Assembly: GCA_958449275.1 (NCBI GenBank)
Contig: CAUDHE010000043.1
Span: forward strand, 1-22,040
Direction of reading: 5' to 3'
Length of the DNA stretch: 22,040 bases
From: an uncultured Alistipes sp.
Lineage (GTDB): Bacteria; Bacteroidota; Bacteroidia; Bacteroidales; Rikenellaceae
The notes beneath the pieces were generated by a model that did no database searches, was not told where the DNA came from, and saw only the letters and a program-made list of their open reading frames with translations. The translations under genes were made by a program, and so were the position numbers. Positions 6,192 through 12,851 of this stretch are shown one piece after another. The first letter of the stretch is position 1, and each line of letters starts with the position of its first letter.

Positions 6192-7406
6192 TTACAAATC
6201 CACTTTGGCCATGCGGGCCGACATCTCGGCATATGCCGCCTGAGTCAGCAGCCAGCGGCGTTTGGGTTTGCGGCGGCCGCGACCCTCTTTGTCGTCGCTG
6301 TCGTTGCGCGAGAGGAATTTGCCGAACAGACCGTCGTCGTCGCGGCCGTTGCGCCATGCGTAATCGAGCGTGGTGCGTACCGCCTCGACGTAGCGGCTGT
6401 CGCCGTCGGCGCGATAGAGAGCTATCAGGCCGCGCAACATCACGGCGTCGAACCAAACGTCGCCCGATTCCATGATGCGTATCGTATCTTCGCCGTCGCG
6501 TACCTCTTTGAACCATTTGTCATAACATCCGCGGGCCGTGGCTTGCGCCTCGCGCAGGAAACGGTCGTCGCCCGTGACGGAGTAGAGCAGTACGCCTGCC
6601 TCGATCATCTGTCCGCTGTTGTAGGAGTACTTGGCGCGCGAGATGCGGCCGTCGAGCGATTTGTTGTCGAAGTAGAGATCGTCCTCGGCGTCGCGCAATG
6701 TGGCGAATGTCCATTCGTAGAGTTCGCGGCCCTGACGCAGGAACTCCTCCTCGCCCGTGGCTTTATAGAGTTTGAGCGCGCATACCGCGGCGGGAGCGTT
6801 CGAACATGTGTTCTTCGATCCCTTTTTCTGCTCGCACCAGTATATTCCGTCGCCCAGTGCGTCGTCGCGGCCGCTCATCACGAACTGCCATATGTCGCGC
6901 GCATAGGTGAGGTAATCGGAGTTGCCCGCAGCTATGTAGAGATCGGTGAAATCTATGGCCAGCCAGATGTTGTCGTCGTAGAAGCGGTCCGCCGTGTCGG
7001 TCGTGATATACGACGAATAGGCGTGGGGTTCGCGCGAGGTGTCGTAGTAGCGGTCGAGTCCCTCCACCACCACGTGGTCGATGAAATCCAGATCGCTCTC
7101 GTCGCCCGCGGCGTCGTACAGTGCCGACATCATCGACAGTGTGCCCGAATAGGGCCACAGATAGGAGTATTCGTTCACGCTTTGGTCGGCGCCTTCGGCC
7201 AGATAGGTGGCGCGTGCCGAGGTGTCGCGCGGCCAGTTCTCGGCCAGCAGCGGCGATTCGTCGACGCGATAGAGCGAATAGATCGTCTTTTTCATGTTGC
7301 GGGCGCGATGCAGTTCGATGTTGCGGGATCCGCAGCCGCACAGCGCAAGCAGCATTGAGCATGCCGCCGCGAACAGGAAAGGACGCAATGATGTCATATT
7401 ATTCAT
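6192..7406 (-). CDS. GH76-like lipoprotein (alpha-1,6-mannanase family)
   Basis: A 404-residue protein resembling glycoside hydrolase family 76, whose characterised members are endo-alpha-1,6-mannanases acting on yeast mannan; other members are uncharacterised. The N-terminus is a lipoprotein signal (hydrophobic 8-22, lipobox-like LCGC with Cys25 as likely lipidated residue). The (alpha/alpha)6-barrel signatures are WPYSG (84-88), RFYDDNIWLAIDF (141-153) with the catalytic Asp pair 144-145, SYNSGQMIEAG (261-271), and the C-terminal LTQAAYAEM (387-395). A charged low-complexity loop (368-384, Asp/Lys/Arg rich) precedes the last helix. No SusC/SusD pair lies nearby, so it is an orphan outside a polysaccharide utilisation locus here. 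M4 is an alternative start. The family is well supported; the substrate is not. Confidence 0.82.
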   Translation of the reverse strand: MNNMTSLRPFLFAAACSMLLALCGCGSRNIELHRARNMKKTIYSLYRVDESPLLAENWPRDTSARATYLAEGADQSVNEYSYLWPYSGTLSMMSALYDAAGDESDLDFIDHVVVEGLDRYYDTSREPHAYSSYITTDTADRFYDDNIWLAIDFTDLYIAAGNSDYLTYARDIWQFVMSGRDDALGDGIYWCEQKKGSKNTCSNAPAAVCALKLYKATGEEEFLRQGRELYEWTFATLRDAEDDLYFDNKSLDGRISRAKYSYNSGQMIEAGVLLYSVTGDDRFLREAQATARGCYDKWFKEVRDGEDTIRIMESGDVWFDAVMLRGLIALYRADGDSRYVEAVRTTLDYAWRNGRDDDGLFGKFLSRNDSDDKEGRGRRKPKRRWLLTQAAYAEMSARMAKVDL

Positions 7407-7420
7407 ACGAAGTCGGTTTT

Positions 7421-7453
7421 TTTGAAAAAATCATCGCAAATATAGTAATTTTG
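7421..7453 (+). promoter_or_regulatory. Bacteroidota-type promoter of the CYTH gene
   Basis: TTTG (7421-7424), a 21-base spacer and TAATTTTG (7446-7453) match the -33/-7 pattern of the primary sigma factor of Bacteroidota. Transcription would start near 7460, leaving only about a dozen leader bases before the ATG at 7473. Confidence 0.75.
7437..7444 (-). promoter_or_regulatory. Probable -7 box of the GH76-like gene
   Basis: On the minus strand this reads TATATTTG, matching the Bacteroidota TAnnTTTG box, about 30 bases before the GH76-like start at 7406. I see no good TTG at the -33 distance. It is separated by a single base from the -7 box of the divergent CYTH gene. Confidence 0.5.
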
Positions 7454-7472
7454 CATGTAAAACCGAGTAATC

Positions 7473-7943
7473 ATGGCCAAGGAAATAGAACGCAAATTCC
7501 TCGTCGGGGGAGATTACGGGCGCGACGCCGTCGCGTCGTCGTACATAGTGCAGGGCTACATAGGGCGCACTCCGTCGCTCACGTTCCGCATACGTATCCG
7601 CGACGGGCGGGGCTGTCTCACCGTGAAGGGTCGCACCGACGAGACGGGCATGTCGCGCGACGAATGGGAGTACGAGATACCCGTGGCGGATGCCCGCGAA
7701 TTGCTTGCCCACAGCGACGGAACCATAGAGAAAAGGCGCTATATGGTGCCCGCGGGCCGACACACGTTCGAAGTGGACGAGTTCTTCGGTGCGAACGAGG
7801 GTCTTACGATGGCCGAAGTGGAACTGTCGGCGCCCGACGAAGTTTTCGAACGTCCCGACTGGCTCGGCGAGGAGGTCACGGGCGACGAACGTTATTATAA
7901 TTCGCAGTTGCTGCGGCATCCCTTTTCGACATGGAAAAAATAG
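7473..7943 (+). CDS. CYTH-domain protein (inorganic triphosphatase-like)
   Basis: A 156-residue single-domain CYTH protein. The family binds triphosphate groups inside a beta-tunnel with metal ions; characterised bacterial members are mostly inorganic triphosphatases, some act on other triphosphates or are class IV adenylate cyclases. The N-terminal signature ExExK is clear (MAKEIERKFLV: Glu4, Glu6, Lys8). Further tunnel residues appear in TFRIRIRD, LTVKG, EWEYEI, KRRYMV, FEVDEFFG and MAEVEL, in the usual order. A promoter lies directly upstream. The last 13 bases overlap the start of the dipeptidase gene, so the two are probably translated from one message. The family is certain; the substrate is inferred only. 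Confidence 0.9.
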   Translation: MAKEIERKFLVGGDYGRDAVASSYIVQGYIGRTPSLTFRIRIRDGRGCLTVKGRTDETGMSRDEWEYEIPVADARELLAHSDGTIEKRRYMVPAGRHTFEVDEFFGANEGLTMAEVELSAPDEVFERPDWLGEEVTGDERYYNSQLLRHPFSTWKK

Positions 7944-8641
7944 TGTTTTCGTTTTTGGCTTGTTTCGCTTTTCTGTCGTTCGCCTCGGCGCAGGAGGTCG
8001 ACTTCGACGCCAAGATGCGCGATTACGGACTGGTCGACATTCGCGAACTCGATCCCGAGATACGTGTCGAGTTGAAATACGCCACCGCCGACAATTTCGT
8101 CGGCCGAAACATGTACGGCACGCTGCGTACGGCCTATCTCGAACCTGCTTTCGCCGCCAAAGTGGCGAAGGCCATGCGGCTGTTGCGCGAGCTTCGTCCC
8201 GATTACTCGCTGCTCGTTTATGACGCGGCGCGTCCGCTCAGCGTGCAGCGCCGAATGCGCAAGGCGGTGGAGGGCACGGGCAACGAGGCTTATGTGGCCG
8301 ACGGCGCGCGCGGGGGACGGCACAATTACGGCGTCGCCGTCGATCTGACCATCGTCGATGTCGACGGCCGGCCGTTGGATATGGGTACCGGTTTCGATCA
8401 CTTCGGCCGAGAAGCATGGGTGGGGCAGAGCAACACGACCACGTATGAAGGTTACGCGGCTTTCGTCGACGGACTCGTTCGCGACGGGGCGATAAGCGAG
8501 CGGGCGGCGGAGAACCGCAAGCTGCTGCTCGACATAATGTGGCGCGCGGGATTGCGGCCCTACGTCAAGGAGTGGTGGCACTATCAGGAACCGATATCGA
8601 TGCCGCGCACGAGGGAGATTTACGATCTTCTCGACTTCTGA
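7931..8641 (+). CDS. Periplasmic D-alanyl-D-alanine dipeptidase (peptidase M15D, DdpX/VanX family)
   Basis: A 236-residue zinc dipeptidase of the VanX/DdpX family, which cleaves D-Ala-D-Ala. A signal peptide is evident (1-20, ending FASA before Gln21), so it acts in the periplasm, probably in peptidoglycan turnover. Active-site elements: YDAARPLSVQ (97-106) with Arg101, RHNYGVAVDLT (130-140) with zinc ligands His131 and Asp138, and EWWHYQ (214-219) with general base Glu214 and zinc ligand His217. All are intact. It overlaps the CYTH gene by 13 bases. There is no vanHA or vanRS neighbour and the protein is exported, so it should not be read as a vancomycin-resistance gene. A new promoter follows it. 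Confidence 0.92.
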   Translation: MEKIVFSFLACFAFLSFASAQEVDFDAKMRDYGLVDIRELDPEIRVELKYATADNFVGRNMYGTLRTAYLEPAFAAKVAKAMRLLRELRPDYSLLVYDAARPLSVQRRMRKAVEGTGNEAYVADGARGGRHNYGVAVDLTIVDVDGRPLDMGTGFDHFGREAWVGQSNTTTYEGYAAFVDGLVRDGAISERAAENRKLLLDIMWRAGLRPYVKEWWHYQEPISMPRTREIYDLLDF

Positions 8642-8687
8642 CGGACGGCGCGGGACGGATCGATTTTCGGTATTGACGTAAATTTAG

Positions 8688-8695
8688 TAACTTTG
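8688..8695 (+). promoter_or_regulatory. Probable promoter -7 box of the hydrolase-FkbM-trmD run
   Basis: TAACTTTG matches TAnnTTTG and lies 23 bases before the ATG at 8719. The upstream -33 element is poor: a TTTT at 8664-8667 stands 20 bases away. It lies in the 77-base gap after the dipeptidase gene. Confidence 0.6.
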
Positions 8696-8718
8696 ACAAC
8701 GAAAAAGATCATAACGAT

Positions 8719-9387
8719 ATGAATATAGCAAGACTTGTCTTCAATCCGTTGCAGGAGAATACCTATGTGGTGTGGGACGACACGCGGCAGGCGGCCGTTG
8801 TCGACGCGGGTAACATGACGGCGCGCGAGAATGCCGCTTTGGAGAGCTTTTTGGCCGAACGGGGGCTGGAGCCAGTTATGGCGATCAATACTCACGGCCA
8901 TTTCGATCATCTGTTGGGCGTCGATTTCGTGTGCCGCCGTTACGGCGTGCCGTTCGCGCTCTCGTCCGAGGACGAGTTTCTGTTGAAAGCCTCGTCGGCG
9001 AGCGCCGAGCTTTTCGGGGTGCGGGCGGGCGACATGCCCGAGCGTATCGATATCGATCTCTGCGGCCGCGACAGCGTGACCTTCGGCGATACGGAGCTTC
9101 GGATCATATCGACTCCCGGCCATACTCCCGGGCATGTGGCGCTGTACGAGCCGCAATCGAAGTCGCTCTTTACGGGCGACACGCTCTTTCGCGAGAGCAT
9201 AGGCCGCACCGATCTGCCGGGAGGCGACTATTCGTGGATCATGCGGTCGATTCTGGACAAGATAATGCCGCTGGGCGACGACGTGAAGGTATACCCGGGG
9301 CACGGCGAGGAGACCGATCTGGGGCACGAGGCACTTTATAATCCTTTCGTGACGGAGGTCATGAATAACGAAGTGCGTTATGAGTAG
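8719..9387 (+). CDS. Metallo-beta-lactamase-fold hydrolase (glyoxalase II-like)
   Basis: A 222-residue cytoplasmic metal hydrolase of the glyoxalase II/YcbL-like subgroup. The metal ligands are all present: THGHFDH (58-64; His59, His61, Asp63, His64), His135 in STPGHTPGH, Asp154 in FTGDTLF, and His195 in VYPGHGEET. The short length without the extra C-terminal helical domain of classical glyoxalase II, and the GRTDLPGGD loop (162-170), fit the small thioesterase-like members common in Bacteroidota. No signal peptide is seen. It has a candidate promoter upstream and overlaps the FkbM gene by eight bases. The physiological thioester or other substrate cannot be deduced. Confidence 0.92.
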   Translation: MNIARLVFNPLQENTYVVWDDTRQAAVVDAGNMTARENAALESFLAERGLEPVMAINTHGHFDHLLGVDFVCRRYGVPFALSSEDEFLLKASSASAELFGVRAGDMPERIDIDLCGRDSVTFGDTELRIISTPGHTPGHVALYEPQSKSLFTGDTLFRESIGRTDLPGGDYSWIMRSILDKIMPLGDDVKVYPGHGEETDLGHEALYNPFVTEVMNNEVRYE

Positions 9388-10123
9388 GGCGTTGCACAGG
9401 CTGCTCTATCGCCTGCTGCCGCTGAGCTGCTACCTGCGGGTGGTGAGCCGCATGTTTTTCGTTTGTCGGGCTTTGGGTTTCGGACGCCGTTCGCGCGCCT
9501 TGGAGTATGTCTATCATCTGCCTGCGCTTGTGCGCGAGGGCGACACGGCGATCGACATAGGTGCCAATCTGGGTTATTACTCGTCACCCGTGTCGCGATT
9601 GGTCGGCGACGCGGGACGGGTGTATGCCGTGGAGCCTGTGCCCGTGATATTCGACGTGTTGCGGCGCAATCTTCGCGGACGAAAGAACGTGACTCTGCTG
9701 AATTGCGCTCTGGGCGAACGCGATGGCGAGATCGAAATGGCGAACGACTCGGTGGCTGCCGCAGGTTATTTCGGTACGGGGCGCAACTTCGTCGACGAGG
9801 GCGGCGCTTCGTCGGAGGCGGTGAGGTTTGCGGCGCGAATGCGGCGCGGCAGCGAGCTGTTCGCCGATGCGGAGCGCATAGATTTCATAAAGTGCGACAT
9901 CGAGGGCTACGAGACAGTGGTGCTGCGCGAGATGCGCGGGTTGATCGAGAAGCACCGCCCCACGGTGCTGGCGGAGACCGACGGCGAGAACAGACGTATA
10001 GTGTGCGACATGTTTGCCGAAATGGGATATTCGGCCTTTACGCTGGGCGACGACGGGGCGGAACATCCGCTGCGGCGCGAGACCGACGACGGCCGCGACA
10101 TAATTTTCAGATACGAAAAATAA
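9380..10123 (+). CDS. FkbM-family methyltransferase
   Basis: A 247-residue SAM-dependent methyltransferase of the FkbM family, whose members O-methylate sugars, polyketides or other small molecules. The SAM-binding motif AIDIGANLGYY (57-67), the acidic residue after strand 2 (AVEPVP, Glu85) and the family signature FIKCDIEGYE (169-178) are clear. The first about 30 residues are basic and hydrophobic (two LLYRLLP/RMFFVCR segments), which could associate with the membrane. The start overlaps the end of the hydrolase gene by eight bases and trmD follows after six bases, so it is embedded in a transcript of housekeeping genes rather than in a glycan cluster. The methyl acceptor is unknown. Confidence 0.87.
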   Translation: MSRALHRLLYRLLPLSCYLRVVSRMFFVCRALGFGRRSRALEYVYHLPALVREGDTAIDIGANLGYYSSPVSRLVGDAGRVYAVEPVPVIFDVLRRNLRGRKNVTLLNCALGERDGEIEMANDSVAAAGYFGTGRNFVDEGGASSEAVRFAARMRRGSELFADAERIDFIKCDIEGYETVVLREMRGLIEKHRPTVLAETDGENRRIVCDMFAEMGYSAFTLGDDGAEHPLRRETDDGRDIIFRYEK

Positions 10124-10129
10124 CGAGCG

Positions 10130-10819
10130 ATGAGAATAGATATCATTACCGTGGTGCCCGAATTGCTGGCATCGCCTCTGAACGAGTCGATTCTGAAGCG
10201 GGCGCAGGAGAAAGGGCTGGCCGAGATCGTGGTGCACAATCTGCGCGACTATACCGACGACAAACGGCGCACAGTTGACGACTATCCGTTCGGAGGCGAG
10301 GCGGGCATGGTCATGAAACCCGAACCTATATTCCGTGCGATAGAGAAACTGAAGAGCGAACGTGCGTACGACGAGGTGATCTTTACCTCGCCCGACGGGG
10401 TACGCTACGACCAGCACGAGGCCAATCGCCTCTCGATGCTGGAGAACATCATAATCCTCTGCGGCCACTACAAGGGCGTCGATCATCGCATACGCGAGCA
10501 CCTGATTACCCGCGAGATATCGATAGGCGACTACGTGCTGACGGGCGGTGAGCTGGCGGCCTGCATCATAGCCGACTCGGTGGTGCGCATCATCCCCGGA
10601 GCCATAGGCGACGAGGCGTCGGCGCTGACCGACTGTTTTCAGGACGATATGCTCGCGCCGCCCGTCTACACCCGTCCCGCCGAGTTCAACGGCTGGCGTG
10701 TGCCCGACGTGCTGTTGTCGGGCAACTTCGCCGAGATCGAGAAGTGGCAGGACGAGCAGTCGTGGGAGCGCACACAGCGGTTGCGGCCCGATTTGCTGGC
10801 GGACAAAACCATGCGATAG
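10130..10819 (+). CDS. trmD: tRNA (guanine-N1)-methyltransferase TrmD
   Basis: A 229-residue SPOUT-class enzyme that methylates N1 of G37 next to the anticodon, preventing +1 frameshifting. The N-terminus MRIDIITVVPE and the knot motifs are typical: FGGEAGMVMKPEPI, LCGHYKGVDHRI (the SAM-binding loop, with His in place of the Arg common in Proteobacteria), EISIGDYVLTGGE, and DCFQDDMLAPPVYTRP. The length is normal and the catalytic Asp region is intact. Unlike in many bacteria it is not next to rimM or rplS; here it follows an FkbM gene by six bases and precedes lpxB by 113 bases containing hairpins. Confidence 0.96.
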   Translation: MRIDIITVVPELLASPLNESILKRAQEKGLAEIVVHNLRDYTDDKRRTVDDYPFGGEAGMVMKPEPIFRAIEKLKSERAYDEVIFTSPDGVRYDQHEANRLSMLENIIILCGHYKGVDHRIREHLITREISIGDYVLTGGELAACIIADSVVRIIPGAIGDEASALTDCFQDDMLAPPVYTRPAEFNGWRVPDVLLSGNFAEIEKWQDEQSWERTQRLRPDLLADKTMR

Positions 10820-10852
10820 ATATTCGTTCGCCGACAGCGGGGGAGTGCGCAG

Positions 10853-10905
10853 CAGTCCGCCGCGCGGGGTGGCGGCGAACTGCCGACATGGCAGGGTTAT
10901 GTCGG
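10853..10905 (+). other. Structured spacer between trmD and lpxB
   Basis: The 113-base spacer (10820-10932) holds two consecutive inverted repeats: an 11-position stem with one mismatch (10853-10863 with 10872-10882, eight-base loop) and a perfect 7-bp stem CCGACAT/ATGTCGG (10883-10889 with 10899-10905). No T-run follows either, so simple termination is doubtful. I found no promoter box or convincing small gene in the spacer. Confidence 0.5.
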
Positions 10906-10932
10906 GATTCATAATGAAATACAGATCGAAAG

Positions 10933-12069
10933 ATGCGATACTATCTTATAGCGGGCGAACCTTCGGGCGACCTGCACGGAGCCAATCTGATGCGCGGCAT
11001 TGCGAAGGCCGATCCCGAGGCGGAGTTCCGCTTCTGGGGCGGCGACATGATGGCCGAGGCGGGCGGCGCTGCGAATCTGGTGAAGCACTATCGCGAGACG
11101 TCGTTTTTCGGCATAGCGAACGTGGTGGCCAATCTGGGAACCATAGCACGGCAGATGCGCGAATGTCGCGAGGATGTTTTGCGATTCGTCCCCGACGTGT
11201 TGATACTCATAGATTATCCCGGATTCAACGTCAAGATGGCCGAGTTCGCCCACCGTCACGGCCTTAAGGTTTTTTACTACATCGCGCCGAAGGTGTGGGC
11301 GTGGAAAGAGTGGCGTGTGAAGGCGTTGAGGCGGTTCGTCGATCGGCTGTATATAATTTTCCCGTTCGAGAAGGAGTATTTCCGCCGCAAGGGAATCGAC
11401 GCCGTGTTCGAGGGCAATCCGTTGATGGATGCCATAGCCCGTCGCCGAGAGTCGTTTCCCTCGGCCGAAGAGTTTCGTCGCGAGAACGGTCTGGACGGCC
11501 GTCCCGTGGTAGCGCTGCTGGCGGGCAGCCGCCGCAGCGAGATACGCACCAATCTGCGTTTCATGGCCGAGTTGGCCGAGCGCATACCCGATCGTCAGTT
11601 CGTTGTGGCGGGGGTGTCGTGGATCGACCGCGCCGAGTACGACCGCTGTACTGAGGGTACGGCTGTGCGCTATGTGTTCGACAAGACCTACGAATTGCTG
11701 AATATTTCCGAAGCGGCGGTGGTGACATCGGGGACGGCGACGCTGGAGACGGCTTTGCTCGATGTGCCCGAAGTGGTGGTCTACGGCGTGCCGTGGATAT
11801 ACGAGAAGCTGAAGCCCTATGTGTTGAAGATTCCCTACGTGTCGTTGGTGAATCTGAACCTGGGGCGCGAGGCGGTGCGCGAGATCGTGCAGTGTCGTCC
11901 GACGATTGAGTATGCCGAGGCGGAGTTGCGGGCCGTCATGGATGGCGGTGCCGAGCGCGCGCGGATGAAGACCGACTTCGAGGAGCTGAGGAGCATAATC
12001 GGCGGCGACGGTGCGAGCGACCGTTTCGCCGCACGTATGGTGGCGGATTTGAAGGCATTGATAAGATGA
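10933..12069 (+). CDS. lpxB: Lipid-A-disaccharide synthase LpxB
   Basis: A 378-residue GT19 glycosyltransferase that joins UDP-2,3-diacylglucosamine and lipid X to make the lipid A disaccharide at the inner face of the inner membrane, which marks the host as Gram-negative. Signatures: YYLIAGEPSGDLHGANL (3-19), SFFGIANVV, LIDYPGFN, YIAPKVWAWKEWR (the donor-side motif), FEGNPLMD and LLAGSRRSEI. Length is typical. It overlaps the next (frameshifted) gene by four bases (ATGA), showing translational coupling. In many Bacteroidota surE precedes lpxB; here the upstream neighbour is trmD. Downstream lipid A genes are not in the window. Confidence 0.95.
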   Translation: MRYYLIAGEPSGDLHGANLMRGIAKADPEAEFRFWGGDMMAEAGGAANLVKHYRETSFFGIANVVANLGTIARQMRECREDVLRFVPDVLILIDYPGFNVKMAEFAHRHGLKVFYYIAPKVWAWKEWRVKALRRFVDRLYIIFPFEKEYFRRKGIDAVFEGNPLMDAIARRRESFPSAEEFRRENGLDGRPVVALLAGSRRSEIRTNLRFMAELAERIPDRQFVVAGVSWIDRAEYDRCTEGTAVRYVFDKTYELLNISEAAVVTSGTATLETALLDVPEVVVYGVPWIYEKLKPYVLKIPYVSLVNLNLGREAVREIVQCRPTIEYAEAELRAVMDGGAERARMKTDFEELRSIIGGDGASDRFAARMVADLKALIR

Positions 12070-12688
12070 AGATAATATGTATGGCACGCAACTATGCCGC
12101 CCATGCGGCCGAGTTGCACGACGGCGGCAGTGTGCCGCAGGAACCCGTGTTCTTTTTGAAACCCGATACGGCGTTGTTGCGCAACAACGATCCGTTTTAT
12201 GTGCCGTCGTTTTCCGACGAGGTGCATTACGAATGCGAACTGGTGTGAGGATCAACCGCCTGGCGAAGTGCATAGACCGTCGTTTCGCCCACCGTTGTTA
12301 CGACGAGGTGGGGCTGGGCATAGATTTCACGGCGCGCGATCGCCAGCGCGAGGCCATAGCGCACGGATTGCCGTGGGAACTGTGCAAGGGTTTCGACCAC
12401 TCGGCGGCTCTGTCGCCCGAGTTCGTTCCGCTGGCGGAGCTGGGGGGAGACGTGCAGCGTCTGGAATTCGAGATGGAGTTGAACGGCGAGGTGCGCCAAA
12501 GGGGCCGCACGGAGGAGATGGTTTTCACTGTGGACGAGATCATCGGTTACGTGTCGCGGTTCATGACTCTGCGCATAGGCGATCTGATCTTCACGGGCAC
12601 TCCCGTCGGCGTGGGACCCGTCGTGCGCGGCGACAATATCCGCGCGCGGTTGGGCGGGCGAACGCTGCTCGATTTCGATATAATGTAA
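12066..12688 (+). pseudogene. Fumarylacetoacetate-hydrolase-family protein, split by a -1 frameshift
   Basis: Two adjacent frames together encode one FAH-family protein of about 207 residues (FahA/YcgM-like; relatives are acylpyruvate hydrolases or oxaloacetate decarboxylases). The first frame ends after 60 residues at the TGA at 12246-12248; the match continues without loss in the next frame to 12688. Adding one G in CTGGTGTGAGG (12240-12250) restores ELVVRINRLAKC. The metal ligands are kept: Glu56 and Glu58 (YECEL) in the first part, Asp87 (GIDFTARD, restored numbering) in the second, and FTGTPVGVGP near the C-terminus. A GTG at 12245 overlaps the TGA as GTGA, so the second part (147 residues) could be translated by coupling. 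A sequencing error, a real mutation, or a split gene are all possible. It overlaps lpxB by four bases. Confidence 0.85.
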
Positions 12689-12740
12689 TTACATATTTCG
12701 GTCGCTGCGCTCCGAATACGGCAATCGAATCAGTTAAAAT

Positions 12741-12832
12741 GCGACTCGTTGGAGTCGCGCGGGCCGCAGCCTCGCCCCGCGGAAGTCCACTTTCGCATAC
12801 GCTCATTCACGCGGTCTTAGCAGGCTGCGGCC
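12741..12832 (-). repeat. Dispersed intergenic repeat, copy C (longest form)
   Basis: On the minus strand this element begins with GGCCGCAGCCT and ends with a small hairpin. Two structures are visible: an 11-bp perfect inverted repeat (12762-12772 with 12822-12832, 49-base interior) and a perfect 7-bp terminal hairpin (12741-12747 with 12752-12758, four-base loop). On the minus strand the terminal hairpin reads GCGACTC-CAAC-GAGTCGC, against GCGGCTC-TAAC-GAGCCGC in copy A. The block CCGCGGGGCGAG and CTGCGGCCCGCGC is shared with copy B. It occupies most of the 163-base spacer between the FAH-family gene and maf. The rest of the spacer is AT-rich just before maf and shows no standard promoter box. 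Confidence 0.7.
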
Positions 12833-12851
12833 ATAATTATTATATTAAAAT

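Noticed and set aside
6192..7406. Part of a mannan polysaccharide utilisation locus
   Set aside because: No SusC/SusD pair, regulator or other glycoside hydrolase lies next to the GH76-like gene in this window.
7931..8641. Vancomycin-resistance gene (vanX)
   Set aside because: The enzyme family is right, but it has a signal peptide and there are no vanH, vanA or vanRS genes nearby; a wall-turnover role is more likely.
10851..10885. Fourth copy of the dispersed repeat in the trmD-lpxB spacer
   Set aside because: It shares only a loose GTCCGC..GCGGGG resemblance and lacks the end blocks; base composition could explain it.
9584..12273. Two long minus-strand frames (442 and 454 codons) across FkbM-trmD and lpxB
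   Set aside because: They lie opposite confidently identified genes and have His/Arg-rich composition without any family signature.
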